Below are positions 1 to 12,377 of a stretch of DNA of 64,000 nt, piece by piece. A program made the translations under genes and the position numbers. The stretch comes from Neobacillus paridis (GTDB lineage Bacteria; Bacillota; Bacilli; Bacillales; Cytobacillaceae), in the NCBI RefSeq assembly GCF_016765675.1, contig NZ_JAESWB010000371.1, positions 124,001 through 188,000 on the forward strand, in the 5' to 3' direction. The notes under the pieces are model-generated. The model made no database searches and had not been told where the DNA came from. It saw only the letters and a program-made list of their open reading frames with translations. The number at the start of each line of letters is the position of its first letter. Positions within the stretch are counted from its first letter, which is position 1.

Positions 1-685
1 CATGCTTTTGTTTTGAAAAAGCTTCATAGTATCTTAATCCAAATTTTCTTTGGGAGATAGCATTAATATGAATGCCATCTGGATTTGCTGTTAAGCCTTT
101 TGATGTTACAAAATAGCAATTTTTTTCGGTATGAGCAACTTTAGATAATATCTGGTTGATTTGTTTATATTCTACTGCGCTTTTTCCAAATCCGACTTTT
201 CCAAGATAATGTCCCAACTCACCGATAATAATCGGGATATCTGGTGCATTCAATTCTTCTCTCAAATGTTTAAATAATGAAAGCAACTTTTCTTCATACG
301 TCTTATAACGTTCCCCGTAACTGTCGCTTTCTCCTTGATGCCACAGAATTCCCACGATTTCACTTGTTTCCATCGCGAATTTTGCTTCAGAAATCGCATG
401 TCTTGTTAATAGTCCATCAATTGTCCACTCATCAATAGAGCTTCCTCCTTCAGCACATGGGATCAACCCAATGGACTCACCCGGATGATCCTCCGTCCAA
501 GCCTGAGCAAAAGAGGCTGCTGGCCCAACACCAGATACGTGGCGATCAAAATTAAGCGGCTCTGCCATCATTTGCCATCTACCGTTTCGCAACACATTTA
601 TATGCTCATTATAAATCGGCGCTACATCCTCAATAAATCCTCTACCTGCCATATTTGATTGTCCGATTAATAATATAGATTTCAT
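1..685 (-). CDS. SASA-type carbohydrate/sialate O-acetylesterase-like protein, 3' end cut by window
   Basis: The frame stays open from the ATG at 685 to the window edge (228 codons seen, no stop). The N-terminus has the GQSNMAG block typical of SGNH/SASA (PF03629) esterases. CAEGGSSIDEW follows near residue 85, WHQGESD near 122, and DGIHIN near 212 carries the likely catalytic Asp-His pair. Family members remove acetyl groups from sugars or plant polysaccharides; the substrate cannot be read here. No signal peptide is seen, so it is probably cytoplasmic. An AAGAAGG ribosome site lies 7 nt upstream. It has its own promoter with palindromic operator-like sites, which suggests substrate-induced control. 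Confidence 0.8.
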   Translation of the reverse strand, partial: MKSILLIGQSNMAGRGFIEDVAPIYNEHINVLRNGRWQMMAEPLNFDRHVSGVGPAASFAQAWTEDHPGESIGLIPCAEGGSSIDEWTIDGLLTRHAISEAKFAMETSEIVGILWHQGESDSYGERYKTYEEKLLSLFKHLREELNAPDIPIIIGELGHYLGKVGFGKSAVEYKQINQILSKVAHTEKNCYFVTSKGLTANPDGIHINAISQRKFGLRYYEAFSKQKH

Positions 686-713
686 AGAAAAACCTTCTTT
701 CTTTGTTTACATA

Positions 714-770
714 GGTCTAATTAGACTAAACGGGATTAAGAGTATAGCTTAATTAGACTTTTTTAGTCAA
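714..770 (-). promoter_or_regulatory. Promoter with two candidate operators for the SASA esterase
   Basis: On the minus strand TTGACT (765-770), an 18-bp spacer and TATACT (741-746) form a sigma-A promoter. A perfect 12-bp palindrome GTCTAATTAGAC (715-726) lies just downstream, and a GACT-N5-AGTC palindrome (756-768) overlaps the -35 and spacer. The pair looks like repressor sites; the regulator is not in the window. Confidence 0.6.
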
Positions 771-880
771 GTCGATTTTGTCTTTATTCAACTAAATGGC
801 CCGATTGTATATGTATATCTTGGACTCTTCCACTAACTTACCTCCTTTACTTCTATAAGAATTAGCGACTCTCTAATAAA

Positions 881-928
881 AAAATCATCTCCATTCTCTA
901 AAAATCTTTAGAGAATAGAGATGATTTT
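881..928 (-). terminator. Rho-independent terminator (possibly bidirectional)
   Basis: A long inverted repeat, AAAATCATCT ... AGATGATTTT, has an inner stem CATTCTCTAAA/TTTAGAGAATA. On the minus strand it is followed by a T-run. It sits 8 bp after the stop of the remnant at 936. Confidence 0.75.
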
Positions 929-935
929 AAACAAA

Positions 936-1106
936 CTATAGTTGAGCAATCATTTTTAAGCTACCAGCATATTCTTGTTGTAATAGCAACCTTAAATTAT
1001 CTTTGATTGTATGATCTAAAAATGGTAATCGCCCAAAAATATAACATAATAAATAGGAACCATAAAGTTCCCAAACGGAAATTTTATGGTTCCTGTCACA
1101 ATACTG
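936..1106 (-). pseudogene. C-terminal remnant of an unidentified gene
   Basis: A 56-codon frame ends at a TAG (936-938) directly before a good terminator. This suggests the true 3' end of a gene whose upstream part is lost. The last 30 residues (RLPFLDHTIKDN ... SLKMIAQL) look protein-like. There is no start codon with a ribosome site, and the upstream part is the 17/4/17 hairpin repeat at 1056-1093. I do not recognise the family. Confidence 0.35.
1056..1093. repeat. 17/4/17 hairpin repeat, copy A
   Basis: The left arm is 1056-1072, the loop AAAC 1073-1076 and the right arm 1077-1093, with one mismatch and one G.U pair in the stem. It shares the core CATAAAGTTYCC-AAAC-GGAAATTTTATG with copy B at 3472-3509. 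Bases differ on both arms together: CC/GG here replaces GC/GC there. Both copies are followed by YGTCACA. Confidence 0.7.
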
Positions 1107-1200
1107 CTAGTCTTGTTATCCACCTTACATATGGTGATTTCAATCCACTTACCCAATAGGGTAAGACAATAATTGTGACATAAACCATTACTTTTCCACC

Positions 1201-1310
1201 AAATAAAGCATAAACCTTCCACGCTTAGAGCCACTTGGCTTTCAGAAAATCTAAATCAATTTTGCTAACTCCCAAAAATTAAGTTATTCATCAGTATATG
1301 TATAACTTTG
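1201..1310. other. Non-coding stretch with one isolated repeat core
   Basis: No convincing gene is seen between 1107 and 1310. One more copy of the GGAA-TTTATGCTTTA core lies on the minus strand at 1201-1220, and a TAATGGTTTATGTCACA relative lies just left of it. Confidence 0.4.
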
Positions 1311-1400
1311 GGAAGCTTTATGCTTTATATTTTTGTTCTATGAAACTTTATGCTTTATTTTTTTGATCTAGGGAATTTTATGGTTTATCGTAATTTCTCC
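1311..1400 (+). repeat. Three direct repeats with exact 30-bp period
   Basis: Units start at 1311, 1341 and 1371. Units 1 and 2 match at 26 of 30 positions, with core GAA-CTTTATGCTTTAT then a T-run and TCTA; unit 3 is more diverged. The core is the same as in the hairpin repeats at 1056 and 3472. Confidence 0.75.
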
Positions 1401-1465
1401 GGATTTATGACCTTTTTTAATAAAGATCCTTCCTTTAAAATTGGCAAAATTTCCATTAAATAAAC

Positions 1466-1513
1466 AAAATCCCCAACACCTGTATTCACATAAATAACAG
1501 TAGGGGATTTTTT
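1466..1513. terminator. Terminator-like hairpin
   Basis: The stem AAAATCCCC / GGGGATTTT has inner pairing CTG/CAG and a T-run on the plus strand. No intact gene ends here, so it is probably a relic in accessory DNA. Confidence 0.5.
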
Positions 1514-1652
1514 AAAATAAATATTCAAAAATTACATTTCATACCCTAAAGATAATAAAATATTCTTCCTTAAATTATCATATTTTTTTTCAATTGAATC
1601 AATTTCATAATTATGAGCCCTACGGGCTCAAGGCTTTTAAACACTAAAAAAA

Positions 1653-3118
1653 GGAGTACCTCCCCAAAATGTCGAAATAAGTAAGCACGACACAAACTTA
1701 TAAGACTGGAGGAAGACTCCCTATGACTATTATAAGGCAAGGAAGCCTGTTTAGACTACAAGAATTATATGATTTAGAACCTACCCATCGTTTTGAAGCT
1801 GTTTTTTCAGCTATCGACATTGAGCCCATCTTCGCTGTGGTAACGAAGAAATCTCGTTTTGGTAGGCCTGTCGATCTGAATTATGCAGCGATGATTTACT
1901 CATTAGTTGCCCGTTTAACGGAACGGATTCCATTTATTAAAGATTTGGTAAAGCGTTTAAAAAACGATACGATATTTCGACTAGACTGCGGCTTTTTAGT
2001 ATCTGATACTGTCCCATCTGAGGCAGCTTATTCAAGAATGGTGACCATTCTTAGCGAATCTAATGTTCTTGAAGAGGTTAAAGAAACGATTCTATATCAA
2101 GCCATGACAGAAGGGTTTATCACCGATGAAACTGTGGCTATAGATGCCACACACTTCGAAGCCAAGGATCAAGCACCTCTAAAGGAGGAAAAACCAAAAA
2201 CAGAACCCAAAAAACGTGGGCGAAAATCAAAAGAAGAAAGAGAACAGTGGTTGATTGAAAAAGCTGAACGCGAAGCCAATCTACCTCTTTTTGAAAAGAA
2301 AATAGAAAACCAATTAGACGTTCCGTTAGAGCAACTTCGTGCCGAAATTTCTCAAAATCCGGAGTGGGGTGTGAAGAAAAACAGCGAAGGAAAGAACGTT
2401 TTTTGGTATGGCTATAAGGCGCATTTAGCTGTTGGAACCAAAAGTCAGTACATTCTTCAATCTCTTTTTTCTTCTGGCAATTTGAATGATGGAAAGGCAG
2501 CGATTCCTTTATTAAAAGGGATCCATGAGCGTGTTCAACTTCCAACTCTACGTTATCAAACGATGGATGCTGGTTATGACTATGAACCGATTTATGAACA
2601 GATACATCGTATGGGTCAACAGTCGGTTATTGCCTATAATAAGCGTAATGAACCTGAACCCGAAGGGTTTGATAAACATTTCGCTCCGACTTGTTTCCGT
2701 GAACATTCATACCGATATGATAGTTTTGATCAAAAATATAAAACGCTTAAATATACACGCCCAAAGGAATGTAAAGATTGTCCTTTGGCAAATGAAGGTA
2801 TTTGCCAAAAGATTTATAAAGTGAAAATCACGACAGATCTTCGGAAATATACTGCACCAGCCCGAGGTTCAAAAGCTTGGAAAACCATCTTTAAACGTCG
2901 TACCGCAGTGGAACGGGTGAATGCTTATCTCAAGTTATACTTTCAATTAGACAATGTCCGCTATCGTACCGGAAAACGTGCCAAGGTTCATTTTGACCTC
3001 GTAACCTTAGTTTATAATGCTTCAAAATTAGCTGTAGATCGTATCAATGCATCGTTAAATCAACAACAAGTTGCTTAAAATCTAGGCAGTATATAATAGT
3101 TGTTTTCATTTCCAAACC
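1653..3118 (+). mobile_element. IS1182-family insertion sequence (limits approximate)
   Basis: The transposase gene is intact. The left side carries a CTCCCCAAAATGTCG stretch at about 1662-1676 that resembles an IS1182-type end. I cannot find the matching inverted end on the right: about 40 bp after the stop the sequence enters a different repeat (3119-3306). The right terminus is therefore either very short or lost. No target duplication could be assigned. Confidence 0.6.
1723..3078 (+). CDS. IS1182 family DDE transposase
   Basis: A 451-residue protein of full family length. The N-terminal DUF772-type region (residues 1-120) has RFGRPVDLNYAAMIYS. The catalytic aspartates are probably in AIDATHFEAKD (about 140) and TMDAGYDYEPIY (about 282), and the glutamate in RTAVERVNAYLKL (about 402). 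A lysine/glutamate-rich insert at 150-190 is usual in the family. CPLANEGIC near 352 is part of the Cys-rich linker. A good ribosome site, GGAGGAAG, precedes ATG 1723. It looks functional and sits next to the 3' end of ssrA, a known island insertion site. Confidence 0.92.
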   Translation: MTIIRQGSLFRLQELYDLEPTHRFEAVFSAIDIEPIFAVVTKKSRFGRPVDLNYAAMIYSLVARLTERIPFIKDLVKRLKNDTIFRLDCGFLVSDTVPSEAAYSRMVTILSESNVLEEVKETILYQAMTEGFITDETVAIDATHFEAKDQAPLKEEKPKTEPKKRGRKSKEEREQWLIEKAEREANLPLFEKKIENQLDVPLEQLRAEISQNPEWGVKKNSEGKNVFWYGYKAHLAVGTKSQYILQSLFSSGNLNDGKAAIPLLKGIHERVQLPTLRYQTMDAGYDYEPIYEQIHRMGQQSVIAYNKRNEPEPEGFDKHFAPTCFREHSYRYDSFDQKYKTLKYTRPKECKDCPLANEGICQKIYKVKITTDLRKYTAPARGSKAWKTIFKRRTAVERVNAYLKLYFQLDNVRYRTGKRAKVHFDLVTLVYNASKLAVDRINASLNQQQVA

Positions 3119-3306
3119 TGTTGATTGGAGTGGAAGGCGGCGACTCCTCGAAAATGCTAAGGCATTTCCTTCGTGCGTGGGCTGTTCAAGAAGTAATTCA
3201 GTGTCCTGCGGGAAAAGCGTGGCTAGGTGAGACCCCGCAGGAGCGAAGTGACGAGGAGGCTCACGGCCCGCCCGCGGAAAGCGTCCGCCTGAAACGGAAA
3301 TCAACA
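3119..3306. repeat. Bacillaceae dispersed structured repeat (MITE/bcr-like)
   Basis: The ends form an imperfect inverted repeat, TGTTGATT...GGCGG against CCGCC...AATCAACA. The inside is GC-rich, with GTCCTGCGGG/CCCCGCAGGAG pairing and CGAGGAGGCTCACGGCCCGCCC. I recognise the pattern as a common non-coding repeat in Bacillus-type genomes. It lies directly against the IS right side. Confidence 0.75.
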
Positions 3307-3448
3307 CAATGTTGATGAAGTAAAACAAAAAAATTTTTTTACAACCAATATTCTGTAGGTCTGTGTTTCTTTAAAATAGGGATTTATGAAATTGATTCAT
3401 TTATCATTTTAAAACGTAATAAACTTATCAATTCATGCAAAAAATCAA

Positions 3449-3515
3449 GCATAAAATTTCCTAAAAAAAAATAAAGCATAAAGTTTCCAAACGGAAATTT
3501 TATGCTTTACGTCAC
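3449..3515. repeat. 17/4/17 hairpin repeat, copy B, with an extra half-site
   Basis: The left arm is 3472-3488, the loop AAAC 3489-3492 and the right arm 3493-3509, a full 17-bp stem with one G.U pair. A further half-site GCATAAAATTTCC is at 3449-3461, 27 bp away. CGTCAC follows. The cluster ends about 16 bp before the ssrA terminator. Confidence 0.75.
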
Positions 3516-3530
3516 ATAATAAATAAAAAA

Positions 3531-3552
3531 CCACCAAATATGTATTTGGTGG
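3531..3552 (-). terminator. ssrA terminator
   Basis: The hairpin CCACCAAATA / TATTTGGTGG overlaps the CCA end of tmRNA and is followed by a T-run on the minus strand (3524-3530). Confidence 0.85.
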
Positions 3553-3906
3553 AGACGGTGGGAATCGAACCCACGTCCAAAGATATCGGCACTTAAGTTT
3601 CTACGAGTGTAGTCGATATATTGGCGATTCGCTGAGCCTTTTGCCTATCGACAGGCGTCCGGTCAGCTAGCCTGGTTGTTCTCTTCCTTCATCCTCAGGC
3701 GGTGGAATCCGGCGTAGCCTGCTAAAGTTGAGTCCGCTACCCTACCACACAGGCGATGGAGGGGCGAACCGCTTAGTGCTTATTAGGCAGCTAAAGCGAA
3801 GTTGTTGTTAGTTTTGCCAGTTATTGGCTTTGACGTTTTTACGAGGCCGATCCCCTCGACTCGCAACTCAAGCTCGAACTACCCCTGTCGAATCCGTAGC
3901 GTCCCC
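3547..3906 (-). ncRNA. ssrA: tmRNA (transfer-messenger RNA)
   Basis: About 360 nt. The 5' end GGGGACGCTACGGATTCGAC and the 3' T-arm GGTTCGATTCCCACCGTCTCCACCA form the tRNA-like domain. The tag frame (about 3818 down to 3783) reads GKTNNNFALAA followed by two TAA stops. The Ala-Leu-Ala-Ala end is the usual degradation signal read by ClpXP. The resume codon just before the glycine cannot be fixed by eye. The gene lies downstream of smpB on the same strand, as in other Bacillus genomes. It rescues stalled ribosomes together with SmpB. Confidence 0.96.
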
Positions 3907-4050
3907 ATATAAAAATGCTATATACCAGCAAGAACGTTAGGAAACTGGCAAGTTGTAAGAGCAAAAGTTTTTATCGCTATCTCAACGACATATTTATTAT
4001 AACATACTCAATGAATTTTTCAATTGTAAGTATTTGTAAGACGTACCAGA

Positions 4051-4518
4051 TTACATTTTTTGACGCTCCCGGAAGGCACGTTCAATTTCGCGTTTCGCTT
4101 CTTTGCGCTTTAAGTCTTCCCGTTTATCGTAGTTCTTCTTACCTTTGGCAAGTCCAATGAGAACCTTGCAAAAACCATTTTTTAAATATAGTTTCAAGGG
4201 AATTAAGGCATAACCTGTTTCCTTGGCTTCACCATATAGCTTGTTAATTTCGCGCTTATGAAGCAGCAGCTTACGTGTCCGCAGTGGATCATGGTTATAG
4301 CGGTTTCCCTGTTCGTACGGGCTGATATGCATCCCAAAAATCACCGCTTCGCCGTTTTGAATCCTTACATAAGCATCCTTTAAATTCACGCGACCGGCGC
4401 GAATCGACTTAATTTCAGTCCCTTGCAGAACGATTCCGGCCTCATACGTTTCTTCGATAAAATAGTCATGATACGCTTTTTTATTTTGCGCGACAGTCTT
4501 TCCTTCTCCTCTTGGCAT
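4051..4518 (-). CDS. smpB: SsrA-binding protein SmpB
   Basis: 155 residues, the normal length. The OB-fold begins with the conserved [20 protein letters not shown] and [19 protein letters not shown]. The basic C-terminal tail [19 protein letters not shown] enters the mRNA channel of the ribosome. SmpB carries tmRNA to stalled ribosomes. GGAGGTGAAATAA precedes the ATG. It follows rnr on the same strand and precedes ssrA; RNase R, SmpB and tmRNA act together in non-stop mRNA decay, so the grouping is functional. Confidence 0.97.
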   Translation of the reverse strand: MPRGEGKTVAQNKKAYHDYFIEETYEAGIVLQGTEIKSIRAGRVNLKDAYVRIQNGEAVIFGMHISPYEQGNRYNHDPLRTRKLLLHKREINKLYGEAKETGYALIPLKLYLKNGFCKVLIGLAKGKKNYDKREDLKRKEAKREIERAFRERQKM

Positions 4519-4634
4519 TTATTTCACCTCCTCTTTAGGCCTTTATTTTAACAAAAATGCTTGCCCTCCACAATTCTTAGCTGTTTTGGCATTTGTCCCG
4601 GTCCCTGCCGAGTTTTTGACCAAATAGAATGACT

Positions 4635-4858
4635 CTAACTGCCCGAAATGTATGAAATCCCACGCGTTCGGGCAACTAGCATGGTTCTAACTGCCCGAAA
4701 TGTATGAAATCCCACGCGTTCGGGCAACTAGACTGGTTCTAACTGCCTGAAGTGTATGTGATCCCACGCGTTCGGGCAACTAGACTGGTTCTAACTGCCT
4801 GAAATGTATGAAGCCCCATTCATTCGGGCAACTAGAATGACTCTAGTTGCCCGAATTT
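4635..4858. repeat. 52-bp tandem array with inverted GCCCGAA cores
   Basis: Four units start at 4635, 4687, 4739 and 4791 (exactly 52 bp apart) and a partial fifth starts at 4842. Each unit has CTAACTGCCYGAA, an AT-rich middle, then TTCGGGCAACTAG, which is the inverse of the first part. The array fills the smpB-rnr spacer and codes for nothing recognisable. Confidence 0.85.
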
Positions 4859-4875
4859 GTTGTGCTGCCAAGCAT

Positions 4876-4906
4876 AAGGTCACGTAGACATCTTCTACGT
4901 GACCTT
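4876..4906 (-). terminator. Terminator-like hairpin downstream of rnr
   Basis: Perfect 13-bp stem AAGGTCACGTAGA / TCTACGTGACCTT. It lies about 40 bp after the rnr stop. The T-run is weak on the minus strand. Confidence 0.55.
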
Positions 4907-4948
4907 GATCTGCTTTTTTCGTCCTTGTTGGGGGTACATAGACCAGGT

Positions 4949-7288
4949 TTATCTTTTCTTTTTCCGTTTGGTGCTTTTGGAGACCGGGACGTTTTCGTAA
5001 AATTTCCGTTTCTTTTTCGGCTTTTTCCCTTCTCCAGCCACAGCAGTCTTTTGATTTTTCCCATCCTGTTTATTACGGCGTGGTTTGTGGGTCCCACTGC
5101 CGGTTTTAAACACTTTTGGCGCTTCCGAACGTTCGCGGCGGCGCGTACCTTTCATGCCAACGATTTCAAAATCAATCGAGTGCTCGTCCTTATTTACTTT
5201 AACCACGCGGACGGTGATTTCATCGCCAATCCGGTAGACATTCCCCGTGCGCTCGCCAATCATCGCGTAATGGCGTTCATCAAAACGATAATAGTCGTCG
5301 GTCATATAGCTGACATGAACAAGACCTTCAATCGTATTCCCCAGTTCAACAAACATCCCGAAATTGGTGACCGAACTAATGATGCCGTCATACTCTTCGC
5401 CAATCTTATCCTCCATATACTCGGCTTTCTTCAATTCATCCGTATCCCGCTCAGCATCAACCGCGCGCCGCTCCATTTTTGAAGAATGCTCGGCAATCTC
5501 GGGCAGCTGGGCATTCCATTTTTCCCGGGTCGCTTCATCAAGCTTTCCTTCAATTAAATAAGTACGAATTAGACGATGAACGATCGTATCCGGATAGCGG
5601 CGGATTGGCGATGTAAAATGAGTGTAAAACTGTGTTGATAATCCGAAGTGCCCGAGGCATTCCGGATCATATTTTGCCTGTTGCATCGAGCGCAGCATTA
5701 CGGTTGACACGACCATTTCCTCAGGCTTCCCTTGAACCTCTTCAATGATTTCCTGCAGTGCCCTAGGATGAACTTGATTCGCGGTTCCTTTGACAATATA
5801 GCCGAAGTTGGTGATAAACTCGAAAAACTTGCGCAGCTTGTCTTCCTTCGGATCCTCGTGAATCCGGTAAATGAACGGAACATCGAGCCAATGAAAATGC
5901 TCGGCGACGGTCTCGTTGGCAGCGAGCATGAATTCCTCAATCAGCCGCTCTGCCACGGAACGTTCGCGTAAGACAACATCGGTCGGCTTGCCATTTTCAT
6001 CAACCAAAACCTTTGACTCTTTGAAATCAAAATCGATGGCACCGCGTTTCATTCTTTTTTCACGAAGAATCGCCGCCAGCTCCTCCATTAATTCAAACAT
6101 CGGCACGAGGGTCTCATAGCGGGCTCGTGTTTCCTCGTCCTGATCGACAAGGATTCGGTTCACATCATGGTACGTCATCCGCTCGGTTGTTTTGATCACA
6201 CTTTGAAAAATTTCATGGGAAACCACATGGCCTTCCCCGTCAATTTCCATCTCACAGGACAACACCAGCCGGTCCACCCGTGGATTTAACGAACAAATCC
6301 CATTGGACAGGCGATGCGGAATCATCGGAATGACACGATCAACCAAATACACACTCGTTGCCCTCTCGGCTGCCTCCCGGTCGATGGGCGATCCTTCCTT
6401 CACATAATAGCTGACATCGGCAATATGCACACCTAGCTTGTAGTTGCCGTTCGCTAATCTGGTCACTGTCACCGCATCATCAAGGTCCTTCGCATCGGCC
6501 CCATCGATCGTGACAATCGTCTCCCCGCGAAGATCGCGGCGATTCACCAGTTCACTCTCATCAATGGTGTCAGGCACCGCATTGGCCTGCTGCAAGACTT
6601 CATCCGGAAAAGCAATCGGCAGTCCATGTTTATGTATGATGGAGAGAATGTCTACGCCGGGATCGTTTTTATGCCCCAGAATCGTCACGACTTCCCCCTC
6701 GGCACTTTTTCTTCCTTCGGGATATGTGGTCAGCTTAACAACAACCTTATGTCCTTCAACTGCCCCTTTGGAGGCCTCCTTTGGGATAAAAATATCATTG
6801 GCAAATTTTTTATCATCGGGAATAACAAAACCAAAATTTTTGCTTTCCACGTAAGTCCCGACAATTTGCTCGACACCGCGTTCGATAATCCGGATAATGC
6901 TGCCTTCACGGCGCTGTCCGGAGCTTGCAGAGGAAACGCGGACTAATACGGTGTCACCGTGCATCGCGTTATGGGTTTCGGTTGGCGGGATAAAAATATC
7001 ATCCATCCCTGGTTCATCAGGCACCACAAAGGCAAACCCTTTGGCGTGGCCTGTCAGCTTACCGCGAACGAGGTTCATTTTTTCCGGGAGACCGTAGCGA
7101 TTGGCACGGGTACGGACCACTAATCCCTTTTCCTCCATTTTGACCAATGCTTTGACAAAATCCTTAAAGTCACTTGAATCCTGGATTCCAAAAGCGGATT
7201 CCAGTTCTTGAACCGTGAGCGGTTTGTAGGTTTCTTCTTTCATATATTGCAGCAACCGGTCGATCTGTTTTTTTATGTTATCTTCCAT
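4949..7288 (-). CDS. rnr: Ribonuclease R
   Basis: 779 residues from the ATG at 7288, which has AAAGGAGGGATTG upstream; the frame opens 14 codons earlier without a ribosome site. Order: an N-terminal winged-helix region, two cold-shock domains (about 60-220), the RNB catalytic domain with [12 protein letters not shown] (magnesium-binding aspartates near 270), an S1 domain ([18 protein letters not shown] near 630), and a Lys/Arg-rich tail ending KRKKKR. It degrades structured RNA 3' to 5' and takes part in tmRNA-dependent decay. It lies between the esterase and smpB. Confidence 0.97.
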   Translation of the reverse strand: MEDNIKKQIDRLLQYMKEETYKPLTVQELESAFGIQDSSDFKDFVKALVKMEEKGLVVRTRANRYGLPEKMNLVRGKLTGHAKGFAFVVPDEPGMDDIFIPPTETHNAMHGDTVLVRVSSASSGQRREGSIIRIIERGVEQIVGTYVESKNFGFVIPDDKKFANDIFIPKEASKGAVEGHKVVVKLTTYPEGRKSAEGEVVTILGHKNDPGVDILSIIHKHGLPIAFPDEVLQQANAVPDTIDESELVNRRDLRGETIVTIDGADAKDLDDAVTVTRLANGNYKLGVHIADVSYYVKEGSPIDREAAERATSVYLVDRVIPMIPHRLSNGICSLNPRVDRLVLSCEMEIDGEGHVVSHEIFQSVIKTTERMTYHDVNRILVDQDEETRARYETLVPMFELMEELAAILREKRMKRGAIDFDFKESKVLVDENGKPTDVVLRERSVAERLIEEFMLAANETVAEHFHWLDVPFIYRIHEDPKEDKLRKFFEFITNFGYIVKGTANQVHPRALQEIIEEVQGKPEEMVVSTVMLRSMQQAKYDPECLGHFGLSTQFYTHFTSPIRRYPDTIVHRLIRTYLIEGKLDEATREKWNAQLPEIAEHSSKMERRAVDAERDTDELKKAEYMEDKIGEEYDGIISSVTNFGMFVELGNTIEGLVHVSYMTDDYYRFDERHYAMIGERTGNVYRIGDEITVRVVKVNKDEHSIDFEIVGMKGTRRRERSEAPKVFKTGSGTHKPRRNKQDGKNQKTAVAGEGKKPKKKRKFYENVPVSKSTKRKKKR

Positions 7289-7317
7289 GACGGCAATCCC
7301 TCCTTTAAATTGGAATT

Positions 7318-8064
7318 TTAATCGTGCCAAACCAGGCTTTCTAAAAAGTCATATACATCCTCATGCAACTTGTCGCGTTCCTTATCTAGCGTAATCACAT
7401 GACCCGATTCTTCGTACCACTTGATTTGTTTAATCGGTGACATAATATTTTCATAAATAATATTGGCACTCTCGGTATTAATCATCTTGTCATGTCGGGC
7501 CTGAACAACGAATGTAGGGGCAAAAATTGTATCAACATTTTCCCTGACATCGGCAATGAGCTCTTGCAACGCCTTTAATGTGTTCATTGGCGTTTTTTTA
7601 AACTCATTCATTTCCAATTCGATTTGCTCTTCCGATTTTCCTTCCCGCTTTTTAAATTCCCGGGCGTATTCAAGAACGCCTTCGTACATGACCTGTTCGC
7701 TTTTGATATACATAGGTGCACACATCGGTACAATTCCTTTTATAGGTACAGTGTAACCTAATTTCAAGGAAAATACGCCACCTAAGGAAAGTCCTACCAC
7801 AGCGATTTCCTTATGACCACTATTTTTTAAAAAATGATATCCGTTCATCACGTCCTGCCACCAATCTTCCGGACCAGTGTGGACGAGTTCCTCCGGCGGC
7901 ACCCCATGACCTTTGTAATGCGGGGCATGGCAGGTATAGCCCCTTTTTTCAAGGTAGCGCCCAAGCATCCGGACATCGGCTGAATTTCCGGTAAAGCCAT
8001 GCAGCAACAGAACCGCTCGTTTTCCGCTCTCAAAGGTAAATGGTTTTGGCATTGTCAATTTCAT
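7318..8064 (-). CDS. Carboxylesterase (Est30/YvaK-type alpha/beta hydrolase)
   Basis: 248 residues from ATG 8064, with GAAGGAG 8 nt upstream. The oxyanion region is LLLHGFTGN, the nucleophile is Ser93 in GLSLGG, and the C-terminal catalytic part has ARHDKMI and SGHVITLD (probably Asp and His). The length and motifs match the Geobacillus Est30 and B. subtilis YvaK monoacyl-ester hydrolases. It is cytoplasmic with no signal peptide. It lies between secG and rnr as in other Bacillaceae, 29 bp before the rnr start, so it is probably co-transcribed. Confidence 0.92.
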   Translation of the reverse strand: MKLTMPKPFTFESGKRAVLLLHGFTGNSADVRMLGRYLEKRGYTCHAPHYKGHGVPPEELVHTGPEDWWQDVMNGYHFLKNSGHKEIAVVGLSLGGVFSLKLGYTVPIKGIVPMCAPMYIKSEQVMYEGVLEYAREFKKREGKSEEQIELEMNEFKKTPMNTLKALQELIADVRENVDTIFAPTFVVQARHDKMINTESANIIYENIMSPIKQIKWYEESGHVITLDKERDKLHEDVYDFLESLVWHD

Positions 8065-8166
8065 ATAAAAAACTCCTTCGATGCAATAAAGTCTCACTAT
8101 TCTTTAGTTTAAGCACAGCCGCTTATAACAATCCAGAAAAAAGACTTATGATTCCCCAACATAGCA

Positions 8167-8193
8167 AAAAACCCGGTTACAGTGACCGGGTTT
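8167..8193 (-). terminator. Terminator after secG
   Basis: Stem AAACCCGGTCACTG / CAGTGACCGG-type pairing (AAAACCCGGTYAC) with a T-run on the minus strand, 14 bp after the secG stop. Confidence 0.8.
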
Positions 8194-8206
8194 TGATCGT
8201 TTCCTA

Positions 8207-8440
8207 TTAGATTTTAAAGTAAGTAACGGCAAGTGTAAGTAAAAAGAATAGGACGGATAAAACAACGGTAATCCGGTGCAGGATTAAATCAATTCCTCGT
8301 GCCTTTTGCTTACCGAAAAGGGATTCCGCACCGCCGGAAATGGCACCGGACAAACCAGCGCTTTTGCCCGATTGTAGTAAAACAACAGCGATAAGGGCGA
8401 TACTTACGATCACTAATAAGACGACAAAAAATGTATGCAT
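8207..8440 (-). CDS. secG: Protein translocase subunit SecG
   Basis: 77 residues from ATG 8440 with AGGAGGTTACC in front; an upstream extension of the frame lacks a ribosome site. Two transmembrane helices (about 3-22 and 52-73) flank the conserved loop [21 protein letters not shown]. SecG sits beside SecYE in the membrane and helps SecA-driven export. Its place between eno and the esterase is conserved in the genus. A hairpin terminator separates it from eno, so secG probably has its own promoter in 8441-8550. Confidence 0.95.
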   Translation of the reverse strand: MHTFFVVLLVIVSIALIAVVLLQSGKSAGLSGAISGGAESLFGKQKARGIDLILHRITVVLSVLFFLLTLAVTYFKI

Positions 8441-8551
8441 GAAGGTAACCTCCTGTAGACGTACTTCACAGTATTTTAAATTTACCACATTAGCGGCCAT
8501 TTCACAATACCTGTTATCCGGGTGCTCGGTTATAGGTGCGATTTACATAGA

Positions 8552-8579
8552 AAGACAGCCATGATTGAAATGGCTGCCT
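8552..8579 (-). terminator. Terminator after eno
   Basis: Hairpin AAGGCAGCCAT ... ATGGCTGTCTTT on the minus strand, 15 bp after the eno stop. It closes the gapA-eno unit. Confidence 0.75.
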
Positions 8580-8594
8580 TGGTCTGTAATGAGA

Positions 8595-9905
<1,311 letters not shown>

Positions 9906-9936
9906 TTATAAAATATAATTTTACACAGCAACAGAT

Positions 9937-12280
<2,344 letters not shown>

Positions 12281-12377
12281 TCATAATTTGTGTTGGAATC
12301 TACTTAAGAAATGTAGATTTCACCTGAAATCAATATGACCACATTTCAAGTAGATATCCACCATTAGAAATAACAAC

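Noticed and set aside
1016..1234. 72-codon minus-strand frame
   Set aside because: Crosses the hairpin repeat and a TTTATGGTTTATGTCACA box; no ribosome site, so probably repeat DNA that happens to be open.
1311..1400. CRISPR array
   Set aside because: The units are 30 bp with no separate spacers; unit 3 is diverged; no cas genes are near.
2138..2545. 135-codon minus-strand frame inside the transposase
   Set aside because: Shadow of the IS1182 gene on the other strand; no ribosome site and no protein-like pattern.
4847..5482. 211-codon plus-strand frame
   Set aside because: Lies opposite rnr and across its terminator; phenylalanine-rich sequence typical of a shadow of a basic coding region.
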